Position numbers and translations under genes: made by a program
In this document: piece after piece, positions 1 to 6,410 of the stretch
How positions within the stretch are numbered: the stretch's first letter is position 1
Layout: every line of letters starts with the position of its first letter
The notes under the pieces: model-generated
What the model saw: only the letters and a program-made list of their open reading frames with translations
Told to the model about the DNA's origin: nothing
The model's database searches: none
DNA from: Porphyromonadaceae bacterium UBA4702
GTDB taxonomy: Bacteria; Bacteroidota; Bacteroidia; Bacteroidales; Muribaculaceae
Direction: 5' to 3'
DNA: 28,649 nucleotides
Assembly: GCA_002404675.1 (NCBI GenBank)
Contig: DHKE01000022.1
Coordinates: 1-28,649, forward strand

Positions 1-2031
1 ATATTCCCGCCGCACCGCTCGCGGCACATCAACGTGGGAGACATGGTAGTCAACGCGCAGCGGATGTCGAGCCGGCAGTACGCGCCCGCAACCGCTCCGC
101 TCGACACGATGTGTGACCGCTACTACATCATCACACCGCGCAGCCTCGCCGATTCGTTCCGCGACCTCGCGGCATGGAAACGCCAGAAGGGCTACGACGT
201 GGTGATAAAGCCGATAGAGGAAGTGTATGAGGAGTACCCCTACGGTGAGGGGCAGACGCACAACTGCCAGTTCACCGGCGGCGGCACTCACAGCGTCGAG
301 GTTGTTGACGAGGCAGCAAGCCTGCGGACGTACCTTCAGGACGAGTTCAGCAAGCACGGCTCGTTCTTCTGCCTTCTCGCCGGAGATTACCATACCAATA
401 TGCCAATCCGCAAAGCGGCATGGTCTGACAGCAAAAAATCGTATGATATGTATACGGATGTCACGTTGAATGACAATGGTGATTATGCCACCCCGACAGA
501 TTGCTATTTCATAGATCTTACTACTAATTGGGAGTTGGAAATACGGAAAAATATGAGCATTTACACGTTGTATTATTCCAATTATCTGAACGTAAGACTC
601 CCATTTAACTTGTCAATTCCAGTAGGGCGTCTATTGTGTTCAACTCCAGAAGAAGTTGACAGGTACACCAGAAAATTAATGCTGTATGAGGCCAATCCAG
701 GCTATGGAAAAAATGATTATTTGGGCAAAGCATTGTTTTTTGAGAGCTGCAACACAGATTATGAGGACGGCGAAGAACGCCATAGCCGATGCCTAATTGG
801 CAATTCTGATTACGTCAGGGAGTCTGCTTCTGAGTGTTTTGACATAGTCCTTATCGAAGATCTAACACATAGTACCAAGTATAATGACACAATGTCTCCT
901 ACATCATTGAAACCAGAGAATGGCCCTACAGGAACATTTGTCGTTCAATGGATAGGCAAAACTGGTTTCAGCAGCTGGCATGGACATGGATCTCCGTACG
1001 GCGTTATCTGTAGCGACTATGCCCACGTTATGTACACCGATGATTCGCATGCTGGTCAATATCCATACAACTATCCCGAAAAATATAAAAACACGCCAGG
1101 AAGCGGATTGACAAACTTGATGAATAAGGATTATCCGTCGGTTGTATATTCTGTTTCGTGTGACAATGCTCCATTTGACAAACTCATCTGGGTAAACAAT
1201 GGAATCACAATGCCTCTTTCTGAGATGAATCTCGGAGCAACATTCACCACTGCTGGAGACTTCGGAGGTCCGGCTGCCATAATGAATACGCGAGTCGGGT
1301 ATATAATACCCGCAGCAGCATTGGAGTTGAATTTTATGGATGCAATAAAGAGTAATCCTATTATTGGCATTGCTCACTGCACAACAAAGCAAGGCTACAA
1401 TAACAGCATATTGCATGATCAATGCACCTCAAGCCTCATCGGCGAACCGGAATTCGAGATGTGGCTTGGCAAACCGAAGACACTTGACATAAACATCCAG
1501 GAAGACAATGGAGGGTTTTATCTGTCTGGAACTGACCTCGATTCTGTCAGGCTCGTGCTGTCAAACTCCGACCGGGCGTACCGCAATTATTCTGTCGGCA
1601 ACGTCAATGCAGGTGCGTACCTAAGCGGGCTGGTTGGCGGCGAATATTGCGTGTCAGTATGGAGAACAGGGTATCTGCCCATAGTCCGGCTGCTTGCACA
1701 AAACGGCACGCTTACTGACGGCGAACACCGTTATTCCGTCCGTGATGCAGTACTCGGCTATTCATCTGCTTCTGCTTCAGCCGATGCTGGCTACACAGTG
1801 TCTGGAAACGGTTCATTGTATGTCCGTGCCGTTGACGGCGTTCAGTTGAACAAAGGGTTCGAGATAGACCGTGGCGGCACAGTGACGATAAAGTGCGGCA
1901 GGACAGCATACCTGAACGGCGGCAGGGTCAAAGCCGGCGGCAAGCTGCGCGTCGAGGCTCACGACGTTCAGTTCGGCCCGGGATTCGTAGTTGAACCCGG
2001 TGGAACGATAGACATCCAAATCAAGAAATAA
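1..2031 (+). CDS. C25 (gingipain-family) cysteine protease, 5' end outside window
   Basis: Secreted cysteine endopeptidase of MEROPS family C25 by motif and layout. The frame is open from base 1 and reads as normal protein before the GTG at 34, so the true start lies upstream; 676 residues are visible. The likely catalytic His is in WHGHGSPYG (His codon 985-987) and the likely catalytic Cys in SVSCDNAPF (codon 1159-1161), the spacing expected for C25. The last 150 residues form a beta-rich tail with two related strands, KGFEIDRGGTV and PGFVVEPGGTI, like the 3-coathanger stack tails of Bacteroidales surface proteins. Roughly bases 410-1440, covering the catalytic domain, are clearly AT-richer than both ends. 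A secreted protein gene follows 99 bases downstream. Family assignment is fairly sure; substrate and secretion route are unknown. Confidence 0.82.
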   Translation: MFPPHRSRHINVGDMVVNAQRMSSRQYAPATAPLDTMCDRYYIITPRSLADSFRDLAAWKRQKGYDVVIKPIEEVYEEYPYGEGQTHNCQFTGGGTHSVEVVDEAASLRTYLQDEFSKHGSFFCLLAGDYHTNMPIRKAAWSDSKKSYDMYTDVTLNDNGDYATPTDCYFIDLTTNWELEIRKNMSIYTLYYSNYLNVRLPFNLSIPVGRLLCSTPEEVDRYTRKLMLYEANPGYGKNDYLGKALFFESCNTDYEDGEERHSRCLIGNSDYVRESASECFDIVLIEDLTHSTKYNDTMSPTSLKPENGPTGTFVVQWIGKTGFSSWHGHGSPYGVICSDYAHVMYTDDSHAGQYPYNYPEKYKNTPGSGLTNLMNKDYPSVVYSVSCDNAPFDKLIWVNNGITMPLSEMNLGATFTTAGDFGGPAAIMNTRVGYIIPAAALELNFMDAIKSNPIIGIAHCTTKQGYNNSILHDQCTSSLIGEPEFEMWLGKPKTLDINIQEDNGGFYLSGTDLDSVRLVLSNSDRAYRNYSVGNVNAGAYLSGLVGGEYCVSVWRTGYLPIVRLLAQNGTLTDGEHRYSVRDAVLGYSSASASADAGYTVSGNGSLYVRAVDGVQLNKGFEIDRGGTVTIKCGRTAYLNGGRVKAGGKLRVEAHDVQFGPGFVVEPGGTIDIQIKK

Positions 2032-2053
2032 CAAACAAAGGCGTATCAATTTA

Positions 2054-2094
2054 TATTCAGGTAGAAAGGACTTTAACCCTCCTCCACCTGAATA
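2054..2094. other. Inverted repeat between the C25 protease and the next gene
   Basis: A 9-base perfect inverted repeat, TATTCAGGT (2054-2062) and ACCTGAATA (2086-2094), encloses 23 bases. On the + strand it is followed by A residues, not T, so it is not a standard intrinsic terminator for the protease gene. It could be an RNA stability or processing hairpin between two co-transcribed genes. The function is inference only. Confidence 0.4.
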
Positions 2095-2130
2095 AAAAAA
2101 CATTAATCACGCCATTCAAAACTGGAAATA

Positions 2131-2982
2131 ATGAAGACAATTAAAATAGCATTGGCATTGTTTGTGGCATTGTTATGCTCTATGGTCGCCGCTTCGGCAG
2201 CAGAACCACTTGTGCAAGAAGGCAAGGTGTGGTGCGGACTGGTTGATTTTGCGGGAACTGGACTTGATCGCCGCAATATGTGGCTGCCCGAGATGTATTT
2301 CGAGGGCAAGTGCGAACGCAACGGCAAGGAATACTCCGTATTGCGGACATCTCCAGATGACGTATTGGCTCTGATGCGTCAGGACGGAGGCAAGGTGTAT
2401 CTTCTTCTTGACGACCATATCCTTGAGCGGTATCAGGTGGACTGCAAATCATCATCTGACCCAGAGGAACTCAAAAACACCGAAGTGCTTGTCTATGACT
2501 TTGATTTGACGGAAGGTGACTGGTACAGAGGTGCTTATTATATGTGGATGAACAACTGCATTTGGATTAACATCATGCCGTTGAAAGTCCTCGGTGTAGA
2601 TGAAATATCTGTCAACGGTCAAAACCTGCGCAGAATTAATGTCAGGTCAATCGGCAATATTGTTGAAGGATACGGCGCGGAAATGGCAGAGGGTCTGATT
2701 CCTCAAGTAGTAGATTGCACTGCTGGAATGCATGATTATTGCGACCCTGAATTGAGGATGCACCACATCATAGACCAGGCGACGCGAGAGGAGATATTCA
2801 CATACGAGGACTTCAGCAAGCCTTCTGTCGGTGTTGAGGAAATTCCTGCGGAACAGCCTTCGGACGGCGTACAGGCGAAGCCCAAGGACAACAAGATGTA
2901 TGACCTGAACGGCAGGGAGATCCGCAACCCTCTGCCGGGGACTGTCTACATCCTCAACGGCGAGAAGCACGTCGCCAAGTAA
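2131..2982 (+). CDS. Secreted protein of unknown function with Bacteroidales C-terminal tail
   Basis: Not recognised: 283 residues. Residues 1-24 form a clear Sec signal peptide (positive start, hydrophobic core LALFVALLCSMVAA, then small residues) with likely cleavage near ASA/AEP; there is no lipobox Cys. The mature part is acidic and rich in Trp, Tyr and Met. It ends in MYDLNGREIRNPLPG followed by a short strand reaching ILNGEKHVAK. That tail (YDLNGR, turn, short strand, basic end) recurs on many secreted Prevotella and Muribaculaceae-like proteins and may be a sorting or anchoring signal; that role is inference. It lies 99 bases after the C25 protease on the same strand, so it may be a co-exported partner or target, without direct evidence. 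Confidence 0.8.
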   Translation: MKTIKIALALFVALLCSMVAASAAEPLVQEGKVWCGLVDFAGTGLDRRNMWLPEMYFEGKCERNGKEYSVLRTSPDDVLALMRQDGGKVYLLLDDHILERYQVDCKSSSDPEELKNTEVLVYDFDLTEGDWYRGAYYMWMNNCIWINIMPLKVLGVDEISVNGQNLRRINVRSIGNIVEGYGAEMAEGLIPQVVDCTAGMHDYCDPELRMHHIIDQATREEIFTYEDFSKPSVGVEEIPAEQPSDGVQAKPKDNKMYDLNGREIRNPLPGTVYILNGEKHVAK

Positions 2983-3011
2983 CCAGCATCGACATTCTGG
3001 CCCTATAGCAT

Positions 3012-3045
3012 ATCGGGGGTGCGCCATGAAAAGCGCACCCCCGAT
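3012..3045. terminator. Perfect 13-bp hairpin, probable terminator of the secreted-protein gene
   Basis: ATCGGGGGTGCGC (3012-3024) and GCGCACCCCCGAT (3033-3045) pair perfectly around an 8-base loop, 30 bases after the stop at 2982. No long T run follows on either strand. Its position between converging genes suggests it stops transcription from the left gene and perhaps from the TPR gene on the right. Confidence 0.65.
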
Positions 3046-3052
3046 TGTATTC

Positions 3053-3095
3053 TGGCGTGCCGTGTCCCTGAGATGGCGTGTCATTCGGCACGCCA
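3053..3095. repeat. GGCGTGCCG palindromic repeat, imperfect copy
   Basis: TGGCGTGCCG (3053-3062) is inverted exactly as CGGCACGCCA (3086-3095), 23 bases apart. The left arm continues into TGTCCCTG, so the stretch contains the right half of the GGGACACGGC-GT-GCCGTGTCCC palindrome seen near 5.1 kb and 21.1-21.3 kb. It lies in the gap between two converging genes. Confidence 0.5.
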
Positions 3096-3120
3096 TCGCT
3101 TTATTATGCGGTTGTTGGGG

Positions 3121-3393
3121 TCAGGGGTTGTAGAGGTCTTTGTTGTAGAAATCGAGGATTTCGTAGGTGGCTTTCATCGCCATCTGCGCCTTGCTGTCTG
3201 GGTTGATGTTTATGGCAGCGAGGTAGTCGTTGATGGCGTTGGCTCGTTGTCCGAGGCTCCAGTACTTCATGCCGCGCAGGGTGAGGGCTTCATCGTCCTC
3301 GGGGTGCAGCGTGAGGTATTCAGTGATGATGACCACGGCTCTGTCAGGCTCGATGCCTCGTACCGACATCCTGAGTTCTTCGATGTCATTCAT
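3121..3393 (-). CDS. Small TPR-repeat protein
   Basis: A 90-residue protein with two or so tetratricopeptide helices: the stretch from ALTLRGMKYWSLGQ through ANAINDYLAAININPDS has TPR spacing (small residue at position 8, Ala/Tyr pair, Pro at 32). There is no signal peptide. The start was taken as the ATG at 3393 (MNDIEELRMS), 4 bases after the stop of the DUF4465 gene, which suggests co-transcription and perhaps coupled translation. An earlier in-frame start would overlap that gene by 38 bases. TPRs bind proteins; no partner can be named. Confidence 0.72.
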   Translation of the reverse strand: MNDIEELRMSVRGIEPDRAVVIITEYLTLHPEDDEALTLRGMKYWSLGQRANAINDYLAAININPDSKAQMAMKATYEILDFYNKDLYNP

Positions 3394-3397
3394 GATG

Positions 3398-4189
3398 TCA
3401 GAGTGTCTGTACCGTTGCTGTGAACTTGTCGATGGCAAAGTATGCCGGGGTGTTCATGCCGTAAGCTCCGCTGTCTGACGAGTCCATTGTGAAGTATATC
3501 AGAAGCACGTCGCCGAGGCCTGTGAGGTCGAAGTATTGCCAGTCGGACACGATGCCTTTGCCGTCCTGCTCGCGGAAGTCGGCGAGGTAGAAGTCTGCCG
3601 TTGTCTCAGAGCCGTCAGCACGCACGCCGTGTGCTGTGAGCTTGAACCAGTCGCCGTCGCCGAATTTCTTGGCGTATGCGTCGCCCTTGCTCATGGAGTA
3701 GTAAGCGTAGCAGTTGTTGGTGACATACATTCCGATGGGGCTGAAGACCATGGGGGTGTCGCCTCCGCCGTCGTATGTGATGTAGCAGGTGCGGTCATCG
3801 TAGTCGATGTCGCCCATTTCGTCGTAGCTGCTCCAGTATGCCACCATGTATGGAGTGCCGACGCCGTCCTTGCCGCCTTTGGGCATCACGGTGAACTGGT
3901 ATTCGTACATCGGGTTGTGAAACTCGTTGTCTGTCTGCTTGGCGGCAACGAAGCCGGAGGACATGCCTGAACCGCCGCCGTAGTCTGTGTAGTCGTGCGA
4001 GAACTCGAAGCCTTGGAACTCGAGGTCGTCGTCCGCGTTCCAGCCGGCCCATACGCCGGCCTCGTTGTAGCTTAAAGTCGAGAGGTCGGTGATTACGGTG
4101 CGGCTGTTGTTGTCGTCGTCTGAACACGAGGTCAGGGCAAGGGGCGCGAGTATGATTGCGCCGGCGATGTATTTGCTGAACTTGTTCAT
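3398..4189 (-). CDS. DUF4465-type surface lipoprotein
   Basis: A 263-residue lipoprotein. The start at 4189 gives MNKFSKYIAGAIILAP and the lipobox LTSC, then an acidic SDDDNN stretch, the usual export mark for surface lipoproteins in Bacteroidota. The mature part (WAGWNADDDLEFQGFEFSH, then GSGMSSGFVA, FTVMPKGG, DFYLADFRE, YFDLTGLG, YFTMDSSDSG, YFAIDKF) follows the DUF4465 beta-sandwich pattern. From memory, DUF4465 proteins include the vitamin B12-binding BtuH family of gut Bacteroides; nothing here (no BtuB, no other corrinoid gene) supports that role for this copy. It begins 31 bases after murI on the same strand, and a TPR gene follows 4 bases later. Confidence 0.75.
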   Translation of the reverse strand: MNKFSKYIAGAIILAPLALTSCSDDDNNSRTVITDLSTLSYNEAGVWAGWNADDDLEFQGFEFSHDYTDYGGGSGMSSGFVAAKQTDNEFHNPMYEYQFTVMPKGGKDGVGTPYMVAYWSSYDEMGDIDYDDRTCYITYDGGGDTPMVFSPIGMYVTNNCYAYYSMSKGDAYAKKFGDGDWFKLTAHGVRADGSETTADFYLADFREQDGKGIVSDWQYFDLTGLGDVLLIYFTMDSSDSGAYGMNTPAYFAIDKFTATVQTL

Positions 4190-4220
4190 GATAGATGTGT
4201 TTATGAGATTATTGTTTGCT

Positions 4221-5060
4221 TCATTTGAGTACCCAGCTGGCATCGACCGATTCGCCCATGAACAGGGAGGCGAGCGGGTTGAATTTCTCGGGGTTTTCGG
4301 AGGAGAGGTATTCAGTCGTGCCGCCTTTGGTGAGGGTGCGCTCCATTTCGGGGTGGCGGCGCAGGTAGTCGGCAAGGCTGTCTGCCACGAGTTCGCCCTG
4401 CGCTACGACAGATATGCCGGAGGGGAGGTATTTGCGTATCTTGGGGAGTATCAGGGGGTAGTGCGTGCAGCCGAGCACGATGGTGTCGATTTCGGGGTCG
4501 GCGGCTGTCACCTGGCCGAGGTATTTGCGGACGAACCAGTCTGCACCGTCGCCGTCGGCTTCGTTGTTCTCGATGAGCGGCACCCACATGGGGCAGGCAA
4601 GTTCAGTGACGTGTATGTCGGGGAACAGTTTTGCGGTCTCGATGCGGTATGAATGGCTGTTGACGGTGCCGGGAGTGCCGAGCACGCCGATGTGGCGTGT
4701 GCGCGTGATGCCGCCGAGGCACTCGACGGTGGGGCGTATCACGCCGAGGACGCGCCGTGTCGGGTCGATGCCCGCCAGGTCATTCTGCTGAATGGAGCGG
4801 AGGGCTTTGGCGGAGGCGGTGTTGCACGCGAGTATGACGAGGCGGCAGCCGAGGCCGAACAGGTGACGCACGGCTTGCAGCGTATAGTCGTAGACGACGT
4901 CAAACGAGCGAGAGCCATACGGGGCGCGTGCGTTGTCGCCCAGGTAAATGTAGTCATACTGCGGCAGCGCGCGGCGTATCTTGGCGAGTATGGTCAGACC
5001 GCCGTAACCGGAGTCGAAGACCCCGATTTTGCCGGTTGCCGGTAGTGTGTTAGTACCCAT
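4221..5060 (-). CDS. murI: Glutamate racemase
   Basis: Converts L-glutamate to D-glutamate in the cytoplasm for peptidoglycan precursors. The 279 residues match the family length. Asp16 in GVFDSGYGG, Cys79 in ILACNTASA and Cys198 in VLGCTHYPLI are the conserved proton-transfer motifs, and GDNARAPYGS is the substrate loop. The ATG at 5060 is the only sensible start. The gene follows the ompH pair after a terminator-like hairpin (5141-5170), so it may have its own promoter, though I see no clear TAnnTTTG box. The bamA-ompH-ompH-murI order is, to my knowledge, common in Bacteroidota. Confidence 0.96.
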   Translation of the reverse strand: MGTNTLPATGKIGVFDSGYGGLTILAKIRRALPQYDYIYLGDNARAPYGSRSFDVVYDYTLQAVRHLFGLGCRLVILACNTASAKALRSIQQNDLAGIDPTRRVLGVIRPTVECLGGITRTRHIGVLGTPGTVNSHSYRIETAKLFPDIHVTELACPMWVPLIENNEADGDGADWFVRKYLGQVTAADPEIDTIVLGCTHYPLILPKIRKYLPSGISVVAQGELVADSLADYLRRHPEMERTLTKGGTTEYLSSENPEKFNPLASLFMGESVDASWVLK

Positions 5061-5089
5061 CGCGTTTGGAATTGTTTTTGTCGCAGGGC

Positions 5090-5109
5090 GGACACGACAC
5101 GCCGTGTCC
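5090..5109. repeat. GACACG/CGTGTC palindromic repeat copy
   Basis: GGACACG (5090-5096) and CGTGTCC (5103-5109) are inverted around 6 bases, followed by CTACA. This is a variant of the GGGACACGGC-GT-GCCGTGTCCC element found at 21.1-21.3 kb. It sits upstream of murI, in the gap after the ompH terminator. Confidence 0.55.
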
Positions 5110-5140
5110 CTACAATGTCACCCGGTTGAGGGTAAATATT

Positions 5141-5170
5141 GAGGGCGCATCAAAGCTATGATACGCCCTC
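5141..5170 (-). terminator. Terminator-like hairpin after ompH
   Basis: GAGGGCGCATCA (5141-5152) and TGATACGCCCTC (5159-5170) pair over 12 positions with a 6-base loop. The single odd position is a G-U wobble in minus-strand RNA but a C-A mismatch in plus-strand RNA, so the hairpin is best formed by minus-strand transcripts, 37 bases after the ompH stop at 5207. No strong U run follows. Confidence 0.6.
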
Positions 5171-5206
5171 TTTCCGTTTGCTTGTTGTGTCTGTTGTTCG
5201 GGCGGC

Positions 5207-5710
5207 TTACTTCATGCCGAGCTTTGCCTTGACGTCAGCGGTGATGTCAACGGCGGGAGCTGCGTGGTAGAAGATGATCTGCGAGTCGAGGTTCTGTATT
5301 ATTGTGTATCCGCCTTCTTTGCCGACAGACTCAATGGCCTGCTGTATCTTTGCGAGAATCGGCTGCATCAGTTCTGCCTGCAGTTTCTGCATGTCCTGTC
5401 CTGCACTCTGCTCGAACTGCTGGATCTTTGTCTGATAGTCCGCCAGTTCCTTGGCTTTGCGCTCCTTGATAGCGGGGAGGTCGTCCTGTGATTTCTGATA
5501 CTCCTCGTACATGCGCTGCATCTCCTCGCCGAGCTTGTTGTATTCGGCTTCGTATTTCTTCTGTGTTTCGTTCAGCTTTGTCTGGGCCGCCTGAGTGTCG
5601 GGGTGGCTCGACATAATGGCAGTCACGTCAACAAGTCCGATTTTCACTGTCTGTGCTGAGGCGAAGAGGGGAAGTGCTATCGCCACTGCGATTAAAAGTC
5701 TTTTGATCAT
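5207..5710 (-). CDS. OmpH/Skp-family periplasmic chaperone (second copy)
   Basis: 167 residues. A signal peptide (MIKRLLIAVAIALPLFASAQ) is followed by the short strand VKIGLVDVTAIM, a long charged coiled-coil (about residues 40-115, heptads such as YEAEYNKLGEEMQRMYEEYQ), and the C-terminal strands GGYTIIQN and IIFYHAAPAVDIT. This is the jellyfish-like fold of Skp/OmpH, which holds unfolded outer-membrane proteins for the BAM complex. It is a paralogue of the gene just upstream, with 72 bases between them. A promoter-like element lies at 5769-5800, so it can probably also be made separately. It ends at the hairpin 5141-5170. Confidence 0.93.
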   Translation of the reverse strand: MIKRLLIAVAIALPLFASAQTVKIGLVDVTAIMSSHPDTQAAQTKLNETQKKYEAEYNKLGEEMQRMYEEYQKSQDDLPAIKERKAKELADYQTKIQQFEQSAGQDMQKLQAELMQPILAKIQQAIESVGKEGGYTIIQNLDSQIIFYHAAPAVDITADVKAKLGMK

Positions 5711-5768
5711 TACTATTTCGTGTTTGATGTTATTCGTGTTTGGAATGCCGCAGGGGCAAACCCGAGTG

Positions 5769-5800
5769 CAAATATAAGAAATTTACTTGGAATAGCCCAA
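5769..5800 (-). promoter_or_regulatory. Candidate promoter for the second ompH
   Basis: On the minus strand TATATTTG (5776-5769) fits the Bacteroidota -7 box TAnnTTTG, and TTGG (5800-5797) lies 20 bases upstream at the -33 position. It overlaps the last codons of the first ompH and lies about 60 bases before the second. This would give the second chaperone its own expression. Sequence match only. Confidence 0.5.
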
Positions 5801-6298
5801 TTTGGCGAGGACATCGTTGCTTACGTCAATGCGGGGCGAGGCGAAAACGATGCTTTGCGAGGAGGCGCGGTCGAAGATTGCCTGGTAGCCTTTCTCCTCG
5901 GCGACGGCCTTGACGGCGTTGTATACGTCTTCCTGGATAGGCTTCATGAGCGACTGGCGTTTCTTGTAGAGCTCGCCCTCCGGGCCGAAGTACTTGTTGC
6001 GGAGCTGCGAGGTCTCGTTCTCCTTGTCCACGATTTCCTTCTCGCGGGCTTTCTGCTGCTCTTCGGAGAGGAACACGCGGTCAGACTCATAGTTCTTGTA
6101 CATGGTCTCCGCCTCTTTGGCGAGTTCGGTGACTTCCTTTTCCCAACGCTGTGACACCTGGTTGAGCTGCTGGTTTGCCATTTCGTAGGCAGGGACGTTG
6201 CGCAGTATGTATTCCATGTCTATGAGTGCGAATTTCTGTGCGTTGGCACTGATGACTGCCGTAACGGCGATAATCAGGGTTAGAAATGCTTTTTTCAT
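5783..6298 (-). CDS. OmpH/Skp-family periplasmic chaperone (first copy)
   Basis: 171 residues from the ATG at 6298 (MKKAFLTLIIAVTAVISANAQ, a clean signal peptide; the earlier in-frame ATG would spoil it). After FALIDMEYILRNVPAY comes a charged coiled-coil rich in Glu, Lys and Gln (about residues 40-110), then GYQAIFDRASSQSIVFASP and a final short helix. This is the Skp/OmpH layout: a trimeric periplasmic holdase for outer-membrane proteins. It lies 112 bases downstream of bamA, its functional partner, in the same direction. Confidence 0.93.
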   Translation of the reverse strand: MKKAFLTLIIAVTAVISANAQKFALIDMEYILRNVPAYEMANQQLNQVSQRWEKEVTELAKEAETMYKNYESDRVFLSEEQQKAREKEIVDKENETSQLRNKYFGPEGELYKKRQSLMKPIQEDVYNAVKAVAEEKGYQAIFDRASSQSIVFASPRIDVSNDVLAKLGYSK

Positions 6299-6410
6299 AT
6301 TGTCGGTTTTGTTGGTTGCATAATTTCCGTTGGGCACGCATTTCTGCGGCCGTTGTTAAGTGTATGACACCCGGCACGCGCCGCTGGTTTAATTGCGGCG
6401 AGCGTGAGCG

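Noticed and set aside
3019..3423. A 134-codon + strand frame over the TPR gene
   Set aside because: It is antisense to the TPR and DUF4465 genes and starts inside the hairpin at 3012-3045; valine-rich shadow of the real genes.
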